A stretch of DNA of 64,000 nt from Polyangia bacterium (lineage in GTDB: Bacteria; Myxococcota_A; Polyangia; Nannocystales; Nannocystaceae): contig JAUIFF010000001.1 of assembly GCA_030429545.1 (NCBI GenBank), positions 1,484,823 to 1,548,822 on the forward strand, given 5' to 3'. The notes beneath the pieces were generated by a model, which saw only the letters and a program-made list of their open reading frames with translations, had not been told where the DNA came from and did not search any database. Shown one piece after another: positions 52,876 through 63,052 of the stretch; the first letter of the stretch is position 1, and each line of letters starts with the position of its first letter. The position numbers and the translations under genes were made by a program.

Positions 52876-55087
52876 AAACCGCACCGCTTTTTGGGCTACT
52901 ATCATCAAGGGGATTGCCTCCCACACCAGTCGCTCCACTATTCTCGTTGTGCGCTCCGATGGCAAGGGTTTCACCGTTCGCCGACATTGCTACTGCCAAA
53001 CCAAATCGGTGCTGTATCCCCGGAATCGGGCTTTTGACATAGGCTTGATGGGGCCATTCTCCACCGGCTCTTACAAACACATACGCGGCTCCCGCTTGGA
53101 AGACTCCATTGTTCGACTCATCACTGTCAAGCCCGCCATTGACACCTTGTTCGTCAGGAGCACCAATTATAAGGGTATTTCCATCATTCGAGATTCCCAC
53201 TTTGATACCGAACAGATCCAACTCTTCCGCATTCGAGGCCGCGAGTTCAGTGGGTATCTGCCAGTTGTCTGTGCGTTCAAATATGTACGCAGAACCTGTG
53301 CGATTTACCTCTCCGGGGCCTCCTATGACCAACGTCCCTCCATCAAAGGACAAGGCTATACTTTGCCCAAAGAATTCAAATTTACTCGGTTCGGGAGCTT
53401 TGAGATAGAACTCTTGTACCCATTTATTCTCTGCCCTAAAAAATACATAGGCAGCGCCCGCTCCTCCCATTGAATTGTCCTCCTCGTCGGTCGAGCTGCT
53501 AGCTTCGGAAGGCGCACCAACTACCAGAGTGCTGCCATCACCAGCGAGAGCTACACTCCGACCAAACCTGTCGCCTTCCTCGGTATTCAAGGCTGTAACC
53601 TCTTCCGGCTCGGCCCAGACTTCGCCCATCCGCTGAAATGAATAGACTACATCTCTAAAGTGTGCGCCAGCGGTGAGCAGATCTCCGTTTCCCGAGATGG
53701 CGACACTGCACCCAAATCCATCGGCGACTTTCTCGCTCTCATACTTGTGCTTCTGTACCCAGACGCCGCCTACTTCCGTGTAGACATATATCTCACCTGC
53801 TTGATCATGAGGCTCAATACAATACAATGCAGCTCCAACAACAAGCGTTTTTCCATCGTCCGACAGTGCGACACTACGCCCAAAAGCTCCCCCGTCCTTC
53901 CCGTCCGTAGCTTCTATCCGCTGTTGCACCCACTGCCCCCCCACACGTGTAGATACATAAACAGCCCCCCCACCCGTCTCTCCGGGAGCGCCGACTGCTA
54001 AAGTCTCGCCATCTCCCGACAGTGCTACGCTGGAACCAAAGTTTGCGTCCTCAGTATTCGTCGACGCCTTGAAATACCCTATCGCATCAACGAGATTTCC
54101 CGTAACATCAAGCTCCGCTGAGTCCACGCACCGCATGGCATTACACGCCCGCAGCCTGTAGCTCGCATGCGTGCGAAAGTGCAAGGGGACGGTTAGCGAG
54201 TAGGATGTTTCGGTGAGCATACCACCGACCTGCACGAACTCTTCACCCTCGTTCTTCCGTTCGTACAACTCATACCATTCGGCTCCTAACGCCGGCTCCC
54301 AGTGGAATCTAAATTGTTTGACCTGCGCGAGGGTCAGCTCGAGTGTCGGGGGTTCGGGTGACAGCGTACAGGCCGTTGTACACTCATCGATTGCGATATC
54401 GTTGCCGTCATCGCAGACCTCTTCGGGGCCCAGATAGCCGTCACCGCACACTGGGAACAGGCATGTCGGCGTACACGCGTCACCTTCTGCCGTGTTGTGG
54501 TCGTCGCACTCCTCGCCTGGCTCGACAGCACCATTCCCGCATGTGCCTTGGCAATCGCTGGCGCATGCGTCGCCATCGTCCGTGTTGCCGTCGTCACAAA
54601 CTTCGCCTGGACCGAGGTAGCCGTCGCCACACACGGGGAGCTGGCATGCTGGCGTACAGGCGTCTTCGGCAGCGTTGTTGCCGTCGTCACATTCTTCGCC
54701 CGGCTCGACTTCGCCGTTGCCGCAATCGGTGGGGAGTTGGCAAGCGGCCGTGCATCCATCGCCATCAACTGTGTTGCCATCGTCGCATCCCTCGCTAGGT
54801 CCAACATATCCGTCACCACACACCGGCAGTTGACACGATGGGGTGCACGCGTCCCCGTCATCGAGGTTTCCGTCGTCGCATTCCTCCCCGACGTCGTGCA
54901 GCCCGTTGCCACATAGCGCAGGGTCGCCGGGGCCGCCGCACAGCCCTTCCTGGCACTGCAGCTGCGGCCCGCAGTCGGCATCCGCGCTGCAGGGTAAACC
55001 CTGCACAAACCCGCCCGAAAAACATGCTCCAAGCAGCGCGAAAATGCCACCAACTGCTGCTATTTTACTCAAGTCCAATAACTGCAT
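52865..55087 (-). CDS. DUF4215 Cys-rich and FG-GAP repeat lipoprotein, paralog 2
   Basis: 740 residues. Lipobox LLGAC with Cys22, followed by CFSGGFVQGLPC, six to seven DUF4215 repeats (CGNGEVEPGEECDDGNNAAE type), a fibronectin-like module and seven FG-GAP propeller repeats (FGSSVALSGDGETLAVGAPG). Same domain order as the downstream gene; the two share family-specific sequence such as WEPALGAEWYELYE and VPLHFRTHASYRLRACN. Its last codons overlap the next ATG by 11 nt, so the pair is coupled. The duplication is old, as the propeller loops have diverged. Confidence 0.9.
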   Translation of the reverse strand: MQLLDLSKIAAVGGIFALLGACFSGGFVQGLPCSADADCGPQLQCQEGLCGGPGDPALCGNGLHDVGEECDDGNLDDGDACTPSCQLPVCGDGYVGPSEGCDDGNTVDGDGCTAACQLPTDCGNGEVEPGEECDDGNNAAEDACTPACQLPVCGDGYLGPGEVCDDGNTDDGDACASDCQGTCGNGAVEPGEECDDHNTAEGDACTPTCLFPVCGDGYLGPEEVCDDGNDIAIDECTTACTLSPEPPTLELTLAQVKQFRFHWEPALGAEWYELYERKNEGEEFVQVGGMLTETSYSLTVPLHFRTHASYRLRACNAMRCVDSAELDVTGNLVDAIGYFKASTNTEDANFGSSVALSGDGETLAVGAPGETGGGAVYVSTRVGGQWVQQRIEATDGKDGGAFGRSVALSDDGKTLVVGAALYCIEPHDQAGEIYVYTEVGGVWVQKHKYESEKVADGFGCSVAISGNGDLLTAGAHFRDVVYSFQRMGEVWAEPEEVTALNTEEGDRFGRSVALAGDGSTLVVGAPSEASSSTDEEDNSMGGAGAAYVFFRAENKWVQEFYLKAPEPSKFEFFGQSIALSFDGGTLVIGGPGEVNRTGSAYIFERTDNWQIPTELAASNAEELDLFGIKVGISNDGNTLIIGAPDEQGVNGGLDSDESNNGVFQAGAAYVFVRAGGEWPHQAYVKSPIPGIQHRFGLAVAMSANGETLAIGAHNENSGATGVGGNPLDDSSPKSGAVYVY

Positions 55088-55207
55088 ACGTCCCTCAATC
55101 GACTACATCAAAATACGAAGCCTTTTACGATACCAGCCTTCCGTGCCCACTAAGCTCACAACGAGCTTGTGTCGCCCGCAACAACTCCCATGACCTCGCC
55201 GCTGCCT

Positions 55208-56137
55208 CTAAAACTGCAACCGCAGTCCGCCAAGTGTTGGCGTGACAGCAACCTGCTTTTGCCGTTTTTGACCCTTTAACCGTTTGTTTCGCACACCCGC
55301 GACAACCAACAATGATGCACCAGCGACCGTCAATGCCCCACCGACAACGCCTGACACCCAGGCTGCTCGGTTTTGGTTGATGCCACTGTTCAACTGATCG
55401 TCATAATACCCTGGCGGTACACCCGTCGACTGGGATGTTTCATACCCCTCATTCTCCAACTGGTTGCCCTTCGCTAAAAATGCGGTCATTGCCGCCAATG
55501 TTGCGACACCGGCACCAGTCGCTGAACCACCAACACCAAAGTAGATCCTTTGGATTTTACGCTGATGTGCCGCCTCCGCCTCTGCCAGTGCCTGGCGATT
55601 GAGTCGGATCTGTTCCTGGCGAATCGCTTCCTCTCGTTGTGCCTGCGCCTTTGCCTCGGCCTCTGCCAACGCATCGAGTTCGGCCTGGACTTTGGCCAGC
55701 TCTGACTCGATGTCGGCACGAGTTGGGTCGTCGGCCCCGAGGCTTTCCAGCTGAGCGGAAAACAGCGCCTTCGACTTGTTGAGGAGCTCCGGGTTCCGGT
55801 CGTCGGCATAGGCACTGTGGTAGGCGTGGGCCATCTGAATGCGCAACCCCGCTTCCTTCTCCGGCATGAGTAGCACCACTTGCTCCCATGCCTTCGCCGC
55901 ACCGAGATAATCCTGCTGATCATATAGTGCGCCAGCGCGTGCATAGAAATCTCGACCTGTGATCAGTCGAGCCTCTTCTAGGCTCGGCTCAGCCTCACAG
56001 GTATCTTCGCCTTCGGCCACCTCCGAAGCGCTCTCGTCAATGCTCGCTTTTGCATCGGCTAAATGGGTAAATATGCTCAGCACCGAACAAAAACATATAG
56101 TCGGCACATACCAAATTAGCTTACAGCGTAAAAACAC
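55208..56137 (-). CDS. TPR/coiled-coil envelope protein
   Basis: 309 residues. Signal peptide or anchor about 8-28. A TPR-like pair (about 60-130, ARAGALYDQQDYLGAAKAWE), a coiled coil rich in Ala/Glu/Gln (about 130-195), and two hydrophobic helices (about 200-220, 258-282) with a GG-rich turn. Basic C-terminal tail (KRLKGQKRQKQ). A typical myxobacterial protein architecture with no assigned function. 120 bp upstream of the FG-GAP pair on the same strand. Confidence 0.75.
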   Translation of the reverse strand: MFLRCKLIWYVPTICFCSVLSIFTHLADAKASIDESASEVAEGEDTCEAEPSLEEARLITGRDFYARAGALYDQQDYLGAAKAWEQVVLLMPEKEAGLRIQMAHAYHSAYADDRNPELLNKSKALFSAQLESLGADDPTRADIESELAKVQAELDALAEAEAKAQAQREEAIRQEQIRLNRQALAEAEAAHQRKIQRIYFGVGGSATGAGVATLAAMTAFLAKGNQLENEGYETSQSTGVPPGYYDDQLNSGINQNRAAWVSGVVGGALTVAGASLLVVAGVRNKRLKGQKRQKQVAVTPTLGGLRLQF

Positions 56138-56641
56138 TGTCGGAGAGATTACAGTCTAAGTGACGGCCTCGCAACACATTAAATCACCTTCGGTCTGTAC
56201 CGAAACGCGACGGTAAATTCCTGCCAGCCGCCCCGTTAAACATGGGGCACTCCCCTACTTTCAGTCATCTAAATGCCTGTAATGTGTCGATAACCTCCGC
56301 GCCGAGTAATCCTGTAGCATCCAAATCGGCGGAGCGTCGACTGCATGTATATCTTCTTCGACCGCCCGGAAATAGCGGTACTTCTGTCACGTACTCACCG
56401 AGCAAGCTTCGTGACCAAACCATTTAATCCCTTGAGGCGACACCCACAAACTCGCGCCCCTAAAATTTCTCAAAAAAATTCACTCGCGACTGTCACATCG
56501 CAAATCCGGTGCATCTACCCCCACGGCGGAACCCAAAACCCGCACCGATCGCAACGTCGGGCAACCTCCCGGCCATAAACGCTCGATCAACCACCGCTCG
56601 ACCATCTGCGCACAAACAATCCGTCACAGGAGTTCACAGAC
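56138..56641. other. Non-coding divergent region
   Basis: 504 bp between the TPR protein start and the secreted protein start. No gene, repeat or RNA structure recognised. Confidence 0.5.
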
Positions 56642-57355
56642 ATGCCGGCCACAAAGTACCGTAATGCTTTCGCCCTTACTGGAGTTACCCTTTCGCTCGT
56701 TTTGAGTAGTGTTGCGGCCTACGCCAAACCGGCGAGCCCGGTCGAACGAAGCCGAGTCACCGGTACTGCGGCGATCATCAAAAATACCCAGCGACCACTC
56801 AAGAAAGCCGAGAAAAGCCGCCTCGCCACGATCGTGAAAAACGTCTCGCAGGGCGTTTCAAAGGTGAAACCTGCATTCCACAACACTGCACAGCTCGCTA
56901 TGCGCTATGGCGTTTCACCAACGATCTTTGGGCATCCCAACAGGCTCGAAGTTCTGCGTCCACGGCGGGTCCTGTTTCCGGGCGTCTCGGTCCTGTGGAA
57001 TATCCACGACGCGTTGGATGTGAGCGCGGAAAATTCGAGGGCGTACTTCGACCACCACCACCTAGAAGGTTATGTGAGCATTCGTTTTGCTGGGGTGAAA
57101 CCGGACACGAGCTACTTTGTCGAGTGTTCGGTGACCGGGAGCAACAGTGTCACGCTGTCGCTGGCAAACGCAAATACCGCGAGTACCATCAGACTTCTGG
57201 GCAAAGACTCGCCACAAACGATTACGTATGTTCTCACTGTAAAGTCGCCCAAAGAGACGTTGGTGCTTTCCGTCCACGACGTCTTCCGCGACGGCTCGTG
57301 GTCCTTCCCGAAGTGGAACGTACAGGCCTGTGAGGTACGATCCCTCGATATCTAG
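56642..57355 (+). CDS. Secreted protein of unknown function
   Basis: 237 residues. AGGAG lies eight bases before the ATG. Signal peptide about 1-28 (LSLVLSSVAAYAK). A basic region (30-80) is followed by a beta-sandwich-like domain (about 120-237; YVSIRFAGVKPDTSYFVECS, ITYVLTVKSPKETLVLSV). Possibly binds carbohydrate or surface polymer; no family recognised. Confidence 0.75.
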   Translation: MPATKYRNAFALTGVTLSLVLSSVAAYAKPASPVERSRVTGTAAIIKNTQRPLKKAEKSRLATIVKNVSQGVSKVKPAFHNTAQLAMRYGVSPTIFGHPNRLEVLRPRRVLFPGVSVLWNIHDALDVSAENSRAYFDHHHLEGYVSIRFAGVKPDTSYFVECSVTGSNSVTLSLANANTASTIRLLGKDSPQTITYVLTVKSPKETLVLSVHDVFRDGSWSFPKWNVQACEVRSLDI

Positions 57356-57496
57356 ACCAAAATCGCCCATCCGCTCAAAACCCATTTCTGTCCGTACAGA
57401 CACCTTCAAATCAACGCATCTTGGCCATCGGCCCAATTGGACTCCCGGTTCGTGGCAATACAAGGTGCGTCCCACAACAGCTAAGAGAGTCGAGTC

Positions 57497-58927
57497 ATGG
57501 TCAAACAAATTATCCGGGGCCTTGCCCCTACCTTCGGGCTGGCGCTTGTTTTTTCTGCGACCGGTGAGGTCCCTGCCAAGCCTGGTAGCAACTCACAAAC
57601 GCCCGGCAACTCGGCAACCGTCAACCCCGGGAAAAACATTAAGAAGGCTCTGACCACCCCGTACTGCGGTCGTCACCAAGATCAACCGGGCCACCACGGG
57701 CAACAATCGTGGAAGGTTGTCCGCCCCGGCATGCGCACAACCCATCTCAAAGCCACCTATGCGTTGGGGGCTATCGGCGCGACCATTCCGTTGCGAGCCA
57801 CGTTGACCCTCGACAAAAACGGTGGCCCGGTCCCCGCTCAGATGGTCGAGTTCAAAGTCGATGGCGAGGTCGTTGGCGAGGCGTTGACCAACAACGCAGG
57901 TGAGGCCCGAGTTGACTACAAGGTCCCCAACAAGTGGGGAGCCAAAAAAGTCGTCGCACGCTTCCGTGGAAACAAGAAGTGTCGGGCAGCAACGGACGAC
58001 ACCAAGGTCGGGACAGTACGGGCGTCGACAACCCTAAACTTTGGCGGCGGCTTTGTAAACAAGGGCTCGCCTGCCCGGCTGTACGGAGAATTGAAACGGA
58101 CAACCGACGGCAAGGGTGTCGGCGGACGAGAAGTTGCAATCTACGTCAATAACCACAAAGTCACCACCGTGTTGACCGATGCCGCCGGCTCAATCTTCTA
58201 TGACTATACATCAATGTACGGTGTCGGTCGTAAAATAAATGTCAAGGCGCAGTACCTCGGCGACACCTTATACAACCCATCGGCCGGGACCGACTCGATC
58301 CCGGTATACCCCGAACGAAAAACCGTACATATCCGTTGGGGAGGTGCAACCGGAATGTACGGGGAGACAGTGACGATCCATGGCCAGGTGACAGTAGGAA
58401 TGCCCTATCCCGGCGGACAAAAACTCGCAGGCGTACCAGTGAGGATGTGGCGAGAGAACGGCAATATCGGAGAGGCGACCTCTAACCACCTGGGAGTGGT
58501 AACGGTCAAGCATACACTCCGCAGTAAACCCAGTCGGCATCGGATCGAAGCCCACGCCGATGTAGCCAAAGAGCTGTACGACCTCAACAAGTACAACGGC
58601 AAGTTTGGTGCCTACCTGACAATTCTACCAGCGACGGTCAAGCTTACGGTCACAGGTCCACCGACAGCCCACGTCGGCGACTCGGTAGCCTACCAAGTGA
58701 CTGCTAAGCGCACGACCAATAATCAATGGATAGAGGGTCTGAGCGTCTGTTCGCCGAACGCCAAGTGCGAGAAGACCGACGCGTCAGGCAGAACAACCAT
58801 TGAGTACCGGTTGCCGAGTCAGGGTGGAACCGGACCGCGCACGGTGGAATTTTACTCGCCTGCCGACGACTACCACGCGAGGTCGACATCGACGATCAAT
58901 ATCACGGCGAAGCCAAGTGTCAACTGA
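57497..58927 (+). CDS. Secreted protein with bacterial Ig-like repeats
   Basis: 476 residues. Signal peptide about 1-24. A His/Gln-rich segment (about 50-70) is followed by four Ig-like (big) domains from about 75 to 470, recognisable by repeats of GxxxxLxGxL and VxVxxNxxxVxTVxTDAxG (TTVLTDAAGSIFYDYTS, EALTNNAGEARVDYKV, ATSNHLGVVTVKH). Extracellular matrix or adhesive role likely. A strong ribosome site is lacking. Confidence 0.8.
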   Translation: MVKQIIRGLAPTFGLALVFSATGEVPAKPGSNSQTPGNSATVNPGKNIKKALTTPYCGRHQDQPGHHGQQSWKVVRPGMRTTHLKATYALGAIGATIPLRATLTLDKNGGPVPAQMVEFKVDGEVVGEALTNNAGEARVDYKVPNKWGAKKVVARFRGNKKCRAATDDTKVGTVRASTTLNFGGGFVNKGSPARLYGELKRTTDGKGVGGREVAIYVNNHKVTTVLTDAAGSIFYDYTSMYGVGRKINVKAQYLGDTLYNPSAGTDSIPVYPERKTVHIRWGGATGMYGETVTIHGQVTVGMPYPGGQKLAGVPVRMWRENGNIGEATSNHLGVVTVKHTLRSKPSRHRIEAHADVAKELYDLNKYNGKFGAYLTILPATVKLTVTGPPTAHVGDSVAYQVTAKRTTNNQWIEGLSVCSPNAKCEKTDASGRTTIEYRLPSQGGTGPRTVEFYSPADDYHARSTSTINITAKPSVN

Positions 58928-59354
58928 GCCATTCGACAGGTTTGTACTGACAAAACATGGTAATACAAGTAGTCAACAAATGTAGGTCGACGGTGTTCGA
59001 GCCCTTTATCCACTTGTACACCAGTCACATTCGCGCACGGTTCCAACGCTCTCAACACAAATTCATGCCAGACCTTCATGACACTCGTCTTCACCCAAGG
59101 TATCACGCGGATTCAAGCATGACGCCCGTATTTCGCGCGAATATGTTATCCATGTCTTGGCACTCCAGTGATACCTTTGTCTTGGCATCAGATCCCAAAC
59201 CCATAACCGTAGTAACCGAGGGCATACAGCTGCACGCCTTTCGGCTCCAGCCTCAGGTGTTCCTCACCCGGGTTGGGTGCTCTCGCCGTTCTCATCGCCG
59301 CGCCTCATCGGTTTTAGCGGTTGATAAGTCCTACGACGTTGATAATGTCACACC
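58928..59354. other. Gap before a broken gene
   Basis: 427 bp. Small open frames occur on both strands, but none has a ribosome site or family signal. No RNA or repeat recognised. Confidence 0.45.
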
Positions 59355-60354
59355 ATGAGGCCCGCAAAATCCATGCTACTGTCGGTTGTCGCGGTGATAC
59401 TCGCGCTCGGCGGACTTGCGACCGTCTGGTTCCTCGACTCGTTCGGAGATCCGTTACCGCAAATGCTCCGCTCCGACACTCCGTTGCTCATCGATGTCGA
59501 TGGCGACGGCGACGATGACCTCGTCTACATCAGCGAGCGAGATCCTGCCGATAGCCAGGCCAAACTCGTTGCAGTTACAACTCCTGAGCACGAGGTGCTG
59601 TGGTCACAGGACATCGATGAAACCGCGGTGTTTTTTGAGATAGGCGGCGCGATCGGTCGGTACACCAACGACCGCGCCGTCTATATCCACAACACCCATG
59701 ACGGTACACAACGCTGGACCTACCAACTTCCCGATCGGATCTGGGGGCTCTACGGCGACGCGGAGCGTCTATGGCTCAACTGCAGTGATGAAACCTACCA
59801 CCTGTTCGATCTCGAGACAGGTGAACACAGCGAAGGTCCGCAAAAACCGCCCCAGGGGATGAAGATGCTCATTAACTGGCACGAGCGGATCAACGTTTGG
59901 CGAGAGCCAAATCTCGAGTTTGAGTGGCCGGGCCTGAAGTTTAAAACGGCGGCTTGCCGGTCCGCCGACCGCCGCGACGACGGGGGCGAGCAGCACTGTG
60001 TGGCGAACCAAGGTGTTGCTTATGCAATTAAATCGCCGGGGACGGCAGTACCGTACATCGTCGGGTTCGAGCGGCCCTCCGGTGCGCTCAAGTGGAAGTT
60101 TCAGTTGTATGAGGACACCAAACGAACGCTCAACGAGTGGCCCGTGTTGAAACTCGATGAGAAACGTTTATCTTCTGGCTGTCACACGAGGAGCCAGCGA
60201 TCTATGGGCGTTGGCACTCGATGATGGCGAGGTGATCTGGCATGTACAAGGAGTACCGAGTAAGCGCCTGACAGTTACCGATGAGCGATTGTACTTCACA
60301 GGCTGGGACGGACCCTGGGTGTTTGACAAGGCAAGCGGCGAGCGATTGCACTGA
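59355..60354 (+). pseudogene. Propeller (PQQ/quinoprotein-like) gene with a frameshift
   Basis: The first frame (59355-60224) has a membrane anchor (about 5-28), a DVDGDGDDDLVY motif and PQQ-like propeller repeats (HEVLWSQDIDETAVFFEIGG, HDGTQRWTYQL). Coding then moves to the next frame, ending at 60354 (ASDLWALALDDGEVIWHV, YFTGWDGPWVFDKASGERLH). One extra A in the run 60162-60164 explains it: with one A removed the reading becomes KLDENVYLLAV without break. So it is a broken propeller gene or a sequencing indel. Substrate and function unknown. Confidence 0.75.
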
Positions 60355-60694
60355 GCTCGGAGACGAGCCGCTGAACAATGATGTCCGAATGTGTCCCTCA
60401 AAGCCCGGGCCCAGCGAGATTTGTCCCGAATCAAACAGCGAAACCGCAGCTTCAAAATGCATATAACCCGCGAAACGTCCTCATAAGCTATCCAAGCGGA
60501 GCTCACAACATCTCCGCCCAGAATATTGAACTAAGAATATGAGGTAGCAACTTTACTCGAAGACCTGGCGACAGAAATTTCGTTGTACTAGCACCGTCAG
60601 CTTCATGCAGGACAAGGCGAGAGGAGGGAGTTTCATTGCGGCCGACAGGTTCGCGGAAGCTGACCTATCCGTACCGAGGCTCTTCCCAAGCTGG
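60355..60694. other. Gap with decayed sequence
   Basis: 340 bp between the frameshifted propeller gene and the truncated WD40 piece. Nothing recognisable; this is probably recombination debris. Confidence 0.4.
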
Positions 60695-60871
60695 TCAGGT
60701 GCCGTCGTCCGACCACCGCGCTCCGTCCACCGGCATGCCGCCAGGAAGGTGTGCTGTCACAGGGACGCCATCCTCCCACCACGTCGCCGAGTTCCCGTTC
60801 AACGTCGCTAGGCGAGTCCCGTCGGTAGCGATCTCGCGAATCTGCCCTCCTTCAAGCACGTCGAAGCTCAT
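60695..60871 (-). pseudogene. Truncated WD40-repeat gene
   Basis: 57 codons starting at MSFDVLEGGQIREIATDG; its ATG overlaps the stop of the upstream lipoprotein as ATGA, the mark of a real coupled gene. The sequence reads as WD40 (LATLNGNSATWWEDGVPVTA, LPGGMPVDGARWSDDGT) but meets a stop after one blade. No WD-like sequence follows in any frame, so most of the gene seems deleted. Confidence 0.55.
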
Positions 60872-61752
60872 GGTGACGGTGTCCATGGATGCGGGCTGGG
60901 AGAGTCAAGCGGCGGGGCAGGACCACCGAGAGGAGCGCTACAGGGCCGCTCGATCACCGTGATGTCCTCGCCCCACACGAGCTTGGCCGGGTTGTCGAGG
61001 ATCCCCGGCCGTCTCTCGAAGGCGACGCGAACCACGTCTCCCTCCCGGATCTCTAAGTCGCTCGAGCGGGTATTGCGTGTCACCCGAAACGGCGGTGTGA
61101 TCTTCTCCTCGATCCCCGGCGCAGATGCGTTCCGAGCGTCGATCTCCATGATGATGCGCTGCAGCGGCTTGTAGCCAGGATGGTCGGGGCCCACTTTCTG
61201 GACGTTGTCGAAGCCGCGAGCGACGACGCGTCCCTCGATCACATACATTCCTCTCGCCGCCACCAGAGCTGACTTGGTCGAAGAGCCGACGACGGGGACG
61301 GTGCCGCTTCGGGCTCCATCGGGACACGGACGGCGTGCCGCGGGCTCCACGACCTCCACGACCAAGCCCCGCCAGGGATTACCTCGGGGTCCGCGGTGTG
61401 GATCGAGTAACACGCGGACTCGGTCTCCGACGAACGTATCGGCGTCCTGCCTAGTCGCACGCTTCTCGAACACGACCGCCTCGTCGAGCCATGAAGCGGC
61501 CTCTGGAGGCTCCACGTTCCCCACCTCGAGCGCGAATGTAACGGTGTGAACTGGATACCGGTCGGAGGGGTCGACCGCTCGAAAGGAGCGCTGGGACACG
61601 CGTCCTTCTGCAATGATGACGTTTCGGTGCTCGTCACCCACCATCACCGATGCTGTGGGCGGTCGCCGGCATGCAGCGACCACCGTGGCCAGCGACACAG
61701 TTGCCATCATCGTCCAGGTCGCCATTGCCGAGATCGGTGCTCGACGACTCAC
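60868..61752 (-). CDS. Lipoprotein with two OB-like repeats
   Basis: 294 residues. Signal peptide with lipobox VVAAC (Cys about 28). Two similar domains: about 75-145 (GDRVRVLLDPHRGPRGNPWR, LVVEVVEP) and about 175-265 (GDVVRVAFERRPGILDNPAK, DITVIERP). Each looks like a small beta-barrel (OB-like). A Pro/Ser-rich tail ends the protein. Coupled by ATGA to a truncated WD40 gene. Function unknown. Confidence 0.7.
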   Translation of the reverse strand: MSRRAPISAMATWTMMATVSLATVVAACRRPPTASVMVGDEHRNVIIAEGRVSQRSFRAVDPSDRYPVHTVTFALEVGNVEPPEAASWLDEAVVFEKRATRQDADTFVGDRVRVLLDPHRGPRGNPWRGLVVEVVEPAARRPCPDGARSGTVPVVGSSTKSALVAARGMYVIEGRVVARGFDNVQKVGPDHPGYKPLQRIIMEIDARNASAPGIEEKITPPFRVTRNTRSSDLEIREGDVVRVAFERRPGILDNPAKLVWGEDITVIERPCSAPLGGPAPPLDSPSPHPWTPSP

Positions 61753-62224
61753 CGTTCCTCGTCCTCATCCTCGGACCCAGGCGAACACCGTTGAGGAGCT
61801 AGGTGCCGAGCACTTGCAGGCCTCCCGACATGGGCGGCTTGTGCCGCAGCTCGAATGACGTCGGGGGCGAACACCGTGCAATTGTACCAGGTACAGTCGG
61901 TGGTGGACCACGCGTGTCTGGGTCGGAGACTACTTCCATAACCGCACCTCGTTGGCCAGCCTCCGCATCACCTTGGCTACACGACGCATCATCGGTTTCA
62001 ACCGATTGATGAACCGTAGTGAAGTCGCTATCCACGACTTGTGCGATCAGGCAAGCACCTCGCGCTCCGCGTTAATAGCCTTTGACCTCGACATAGCCCT
62101 CGGGCGTCTGAACCGGGGCATCTCCTCGAATACCCCACTTTGATTGGCAAGCTCTCATCGCCCGCCACACCTGCGGTCATAGCGGGAAACACCACGACCG
62201 CCGTATCCATGGAGGACTGGGGAG
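61753..62224. other. Gap, unclear content
   Basis: 472 bp. An antisense frame (61799-62035) ends in SFELRHKPPMSGGLQVLGT but lacks a signal or ribosome site, so no gene is called. May hold a decayed gene. Confidence 0.4.
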
Positions 62225-63052
62225 TTACATACACGAGTTGCGGCAATCGACCTCGCGGAACACCACCGCATCGATCTTGCCACTAAACGGGGCGCCCGAC
62301 TGCGAGATGGCGGCGTCCAGATCGACCGCGCCAAAGGTCGGGTCGGTCCCGATCCCTTGGTAGCTCAAACCGCGAGCAGGCGTCGCCTGATAAGGCTCCT
62401 CAGCGGTCTCACCAGCAACGGTCACCGACAGGGTACAGCCATCCCAGCGCATACCGATCTCGGTCCACTCGCCCAGAGGCACCCGGTTCTGGGACACGAC
62501 CGATACCCAGGGGCCCTGCTCGTCTGGATCGTCGTTAGCGACGAGCGCCTCAATGTGGCCTGTCTCGAGCAACCGGAGCGCATAGACGGTTCGGCCGACG
62601 ATACGACCTTTCGGCCATTCGATCGAAGGGGGGTACAGCACGGGAGGCTGCGAGCCGGGCTCGGTCTGCAGCATCTGGAACGTCGACTTGTTGAAGATCG
62701 TGGCCGCGTGGTGGTGGTCGATCTTGATGGCCGCCGTGAGCTCGCCGCGGGCCGGCTCGAGGGAGTACGAGTGAGGAAAGTTGACCTGCCCGGGATAGGT
62801 ACGTTTATCCTCGGGATGGTTGAGCAGTAGCGCCCAATCGCCCTCGTAGGCATCCGTGGTGTACTTGACGCGAAAATCCTTGCTGTAGATGAAGCCGTGG
62901 TTGTCAAAGCCCGACGTGTCCAGGACGTCGAGGTTGGCCTCGCCGTAACCAGACACACCTCCCTCCTCGAAGTTCCAGGAAGCGAGGGTGCCCGCCTGAG
63001 CGGCAGTGGGGAGGGTGCAAACGAGGGCGAAAAGGGCGGCAATGGTACGCAT
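62225..63052 (-). CDS. Secreted LamG-like (concanavalin-like) protein
   Basis: 275 residues; GGAG lies six bases before ATG 63052, which is chosen over upstream in-frame starts. Signal peptide about 1-20. The mature part is a jelly-roll with LASWNFEEGGVSGYGE, LTAAIKIDHHHAATIFNKST and LGEWTEIGMRWDGCTLSVTV, typical of LamG-like lectin folds. A Cys pair near the C-terminus (VDCRNSCM). Probably binds a glycan or surface polymer. Confidence 0.8.
   Translation of the reverse strand: MRTIAALFALVCTLPTAAQAGTLASWNFEEGGVSGYGEANLDVLDTSGFDNHGFIYSKDFRVKYTTDAYEGDWALLLNHPEDKRTYPGQVNFPHSYSLEPARGELTAAIKIDHHHAATIFNKSTFQMLQTEPGSQPPVLYPPSIEWPKGRIVGRTVYALRLLETGHIEALVANDDPDEQGPWVSVVSQNRVPLGEWTEIGMRWDGCTLSVTVAGETAEEPYQATPARGLSYQGIGTDPTFGAVDLDAAISQSGAPFSGKIDAVVFREVDCRNSCM

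Noticed and set aside
58957..59358. 133-codon open frame between the Ig-like and propeller genes
   Set aside because: No ribosome site, no domain, and sequence composition unlike neighbouring genes.
61799..62035. Antisense 78-codon frame
   Set aside because: A plausible protein-like end, but no signal, start site or family match; left uncalled.
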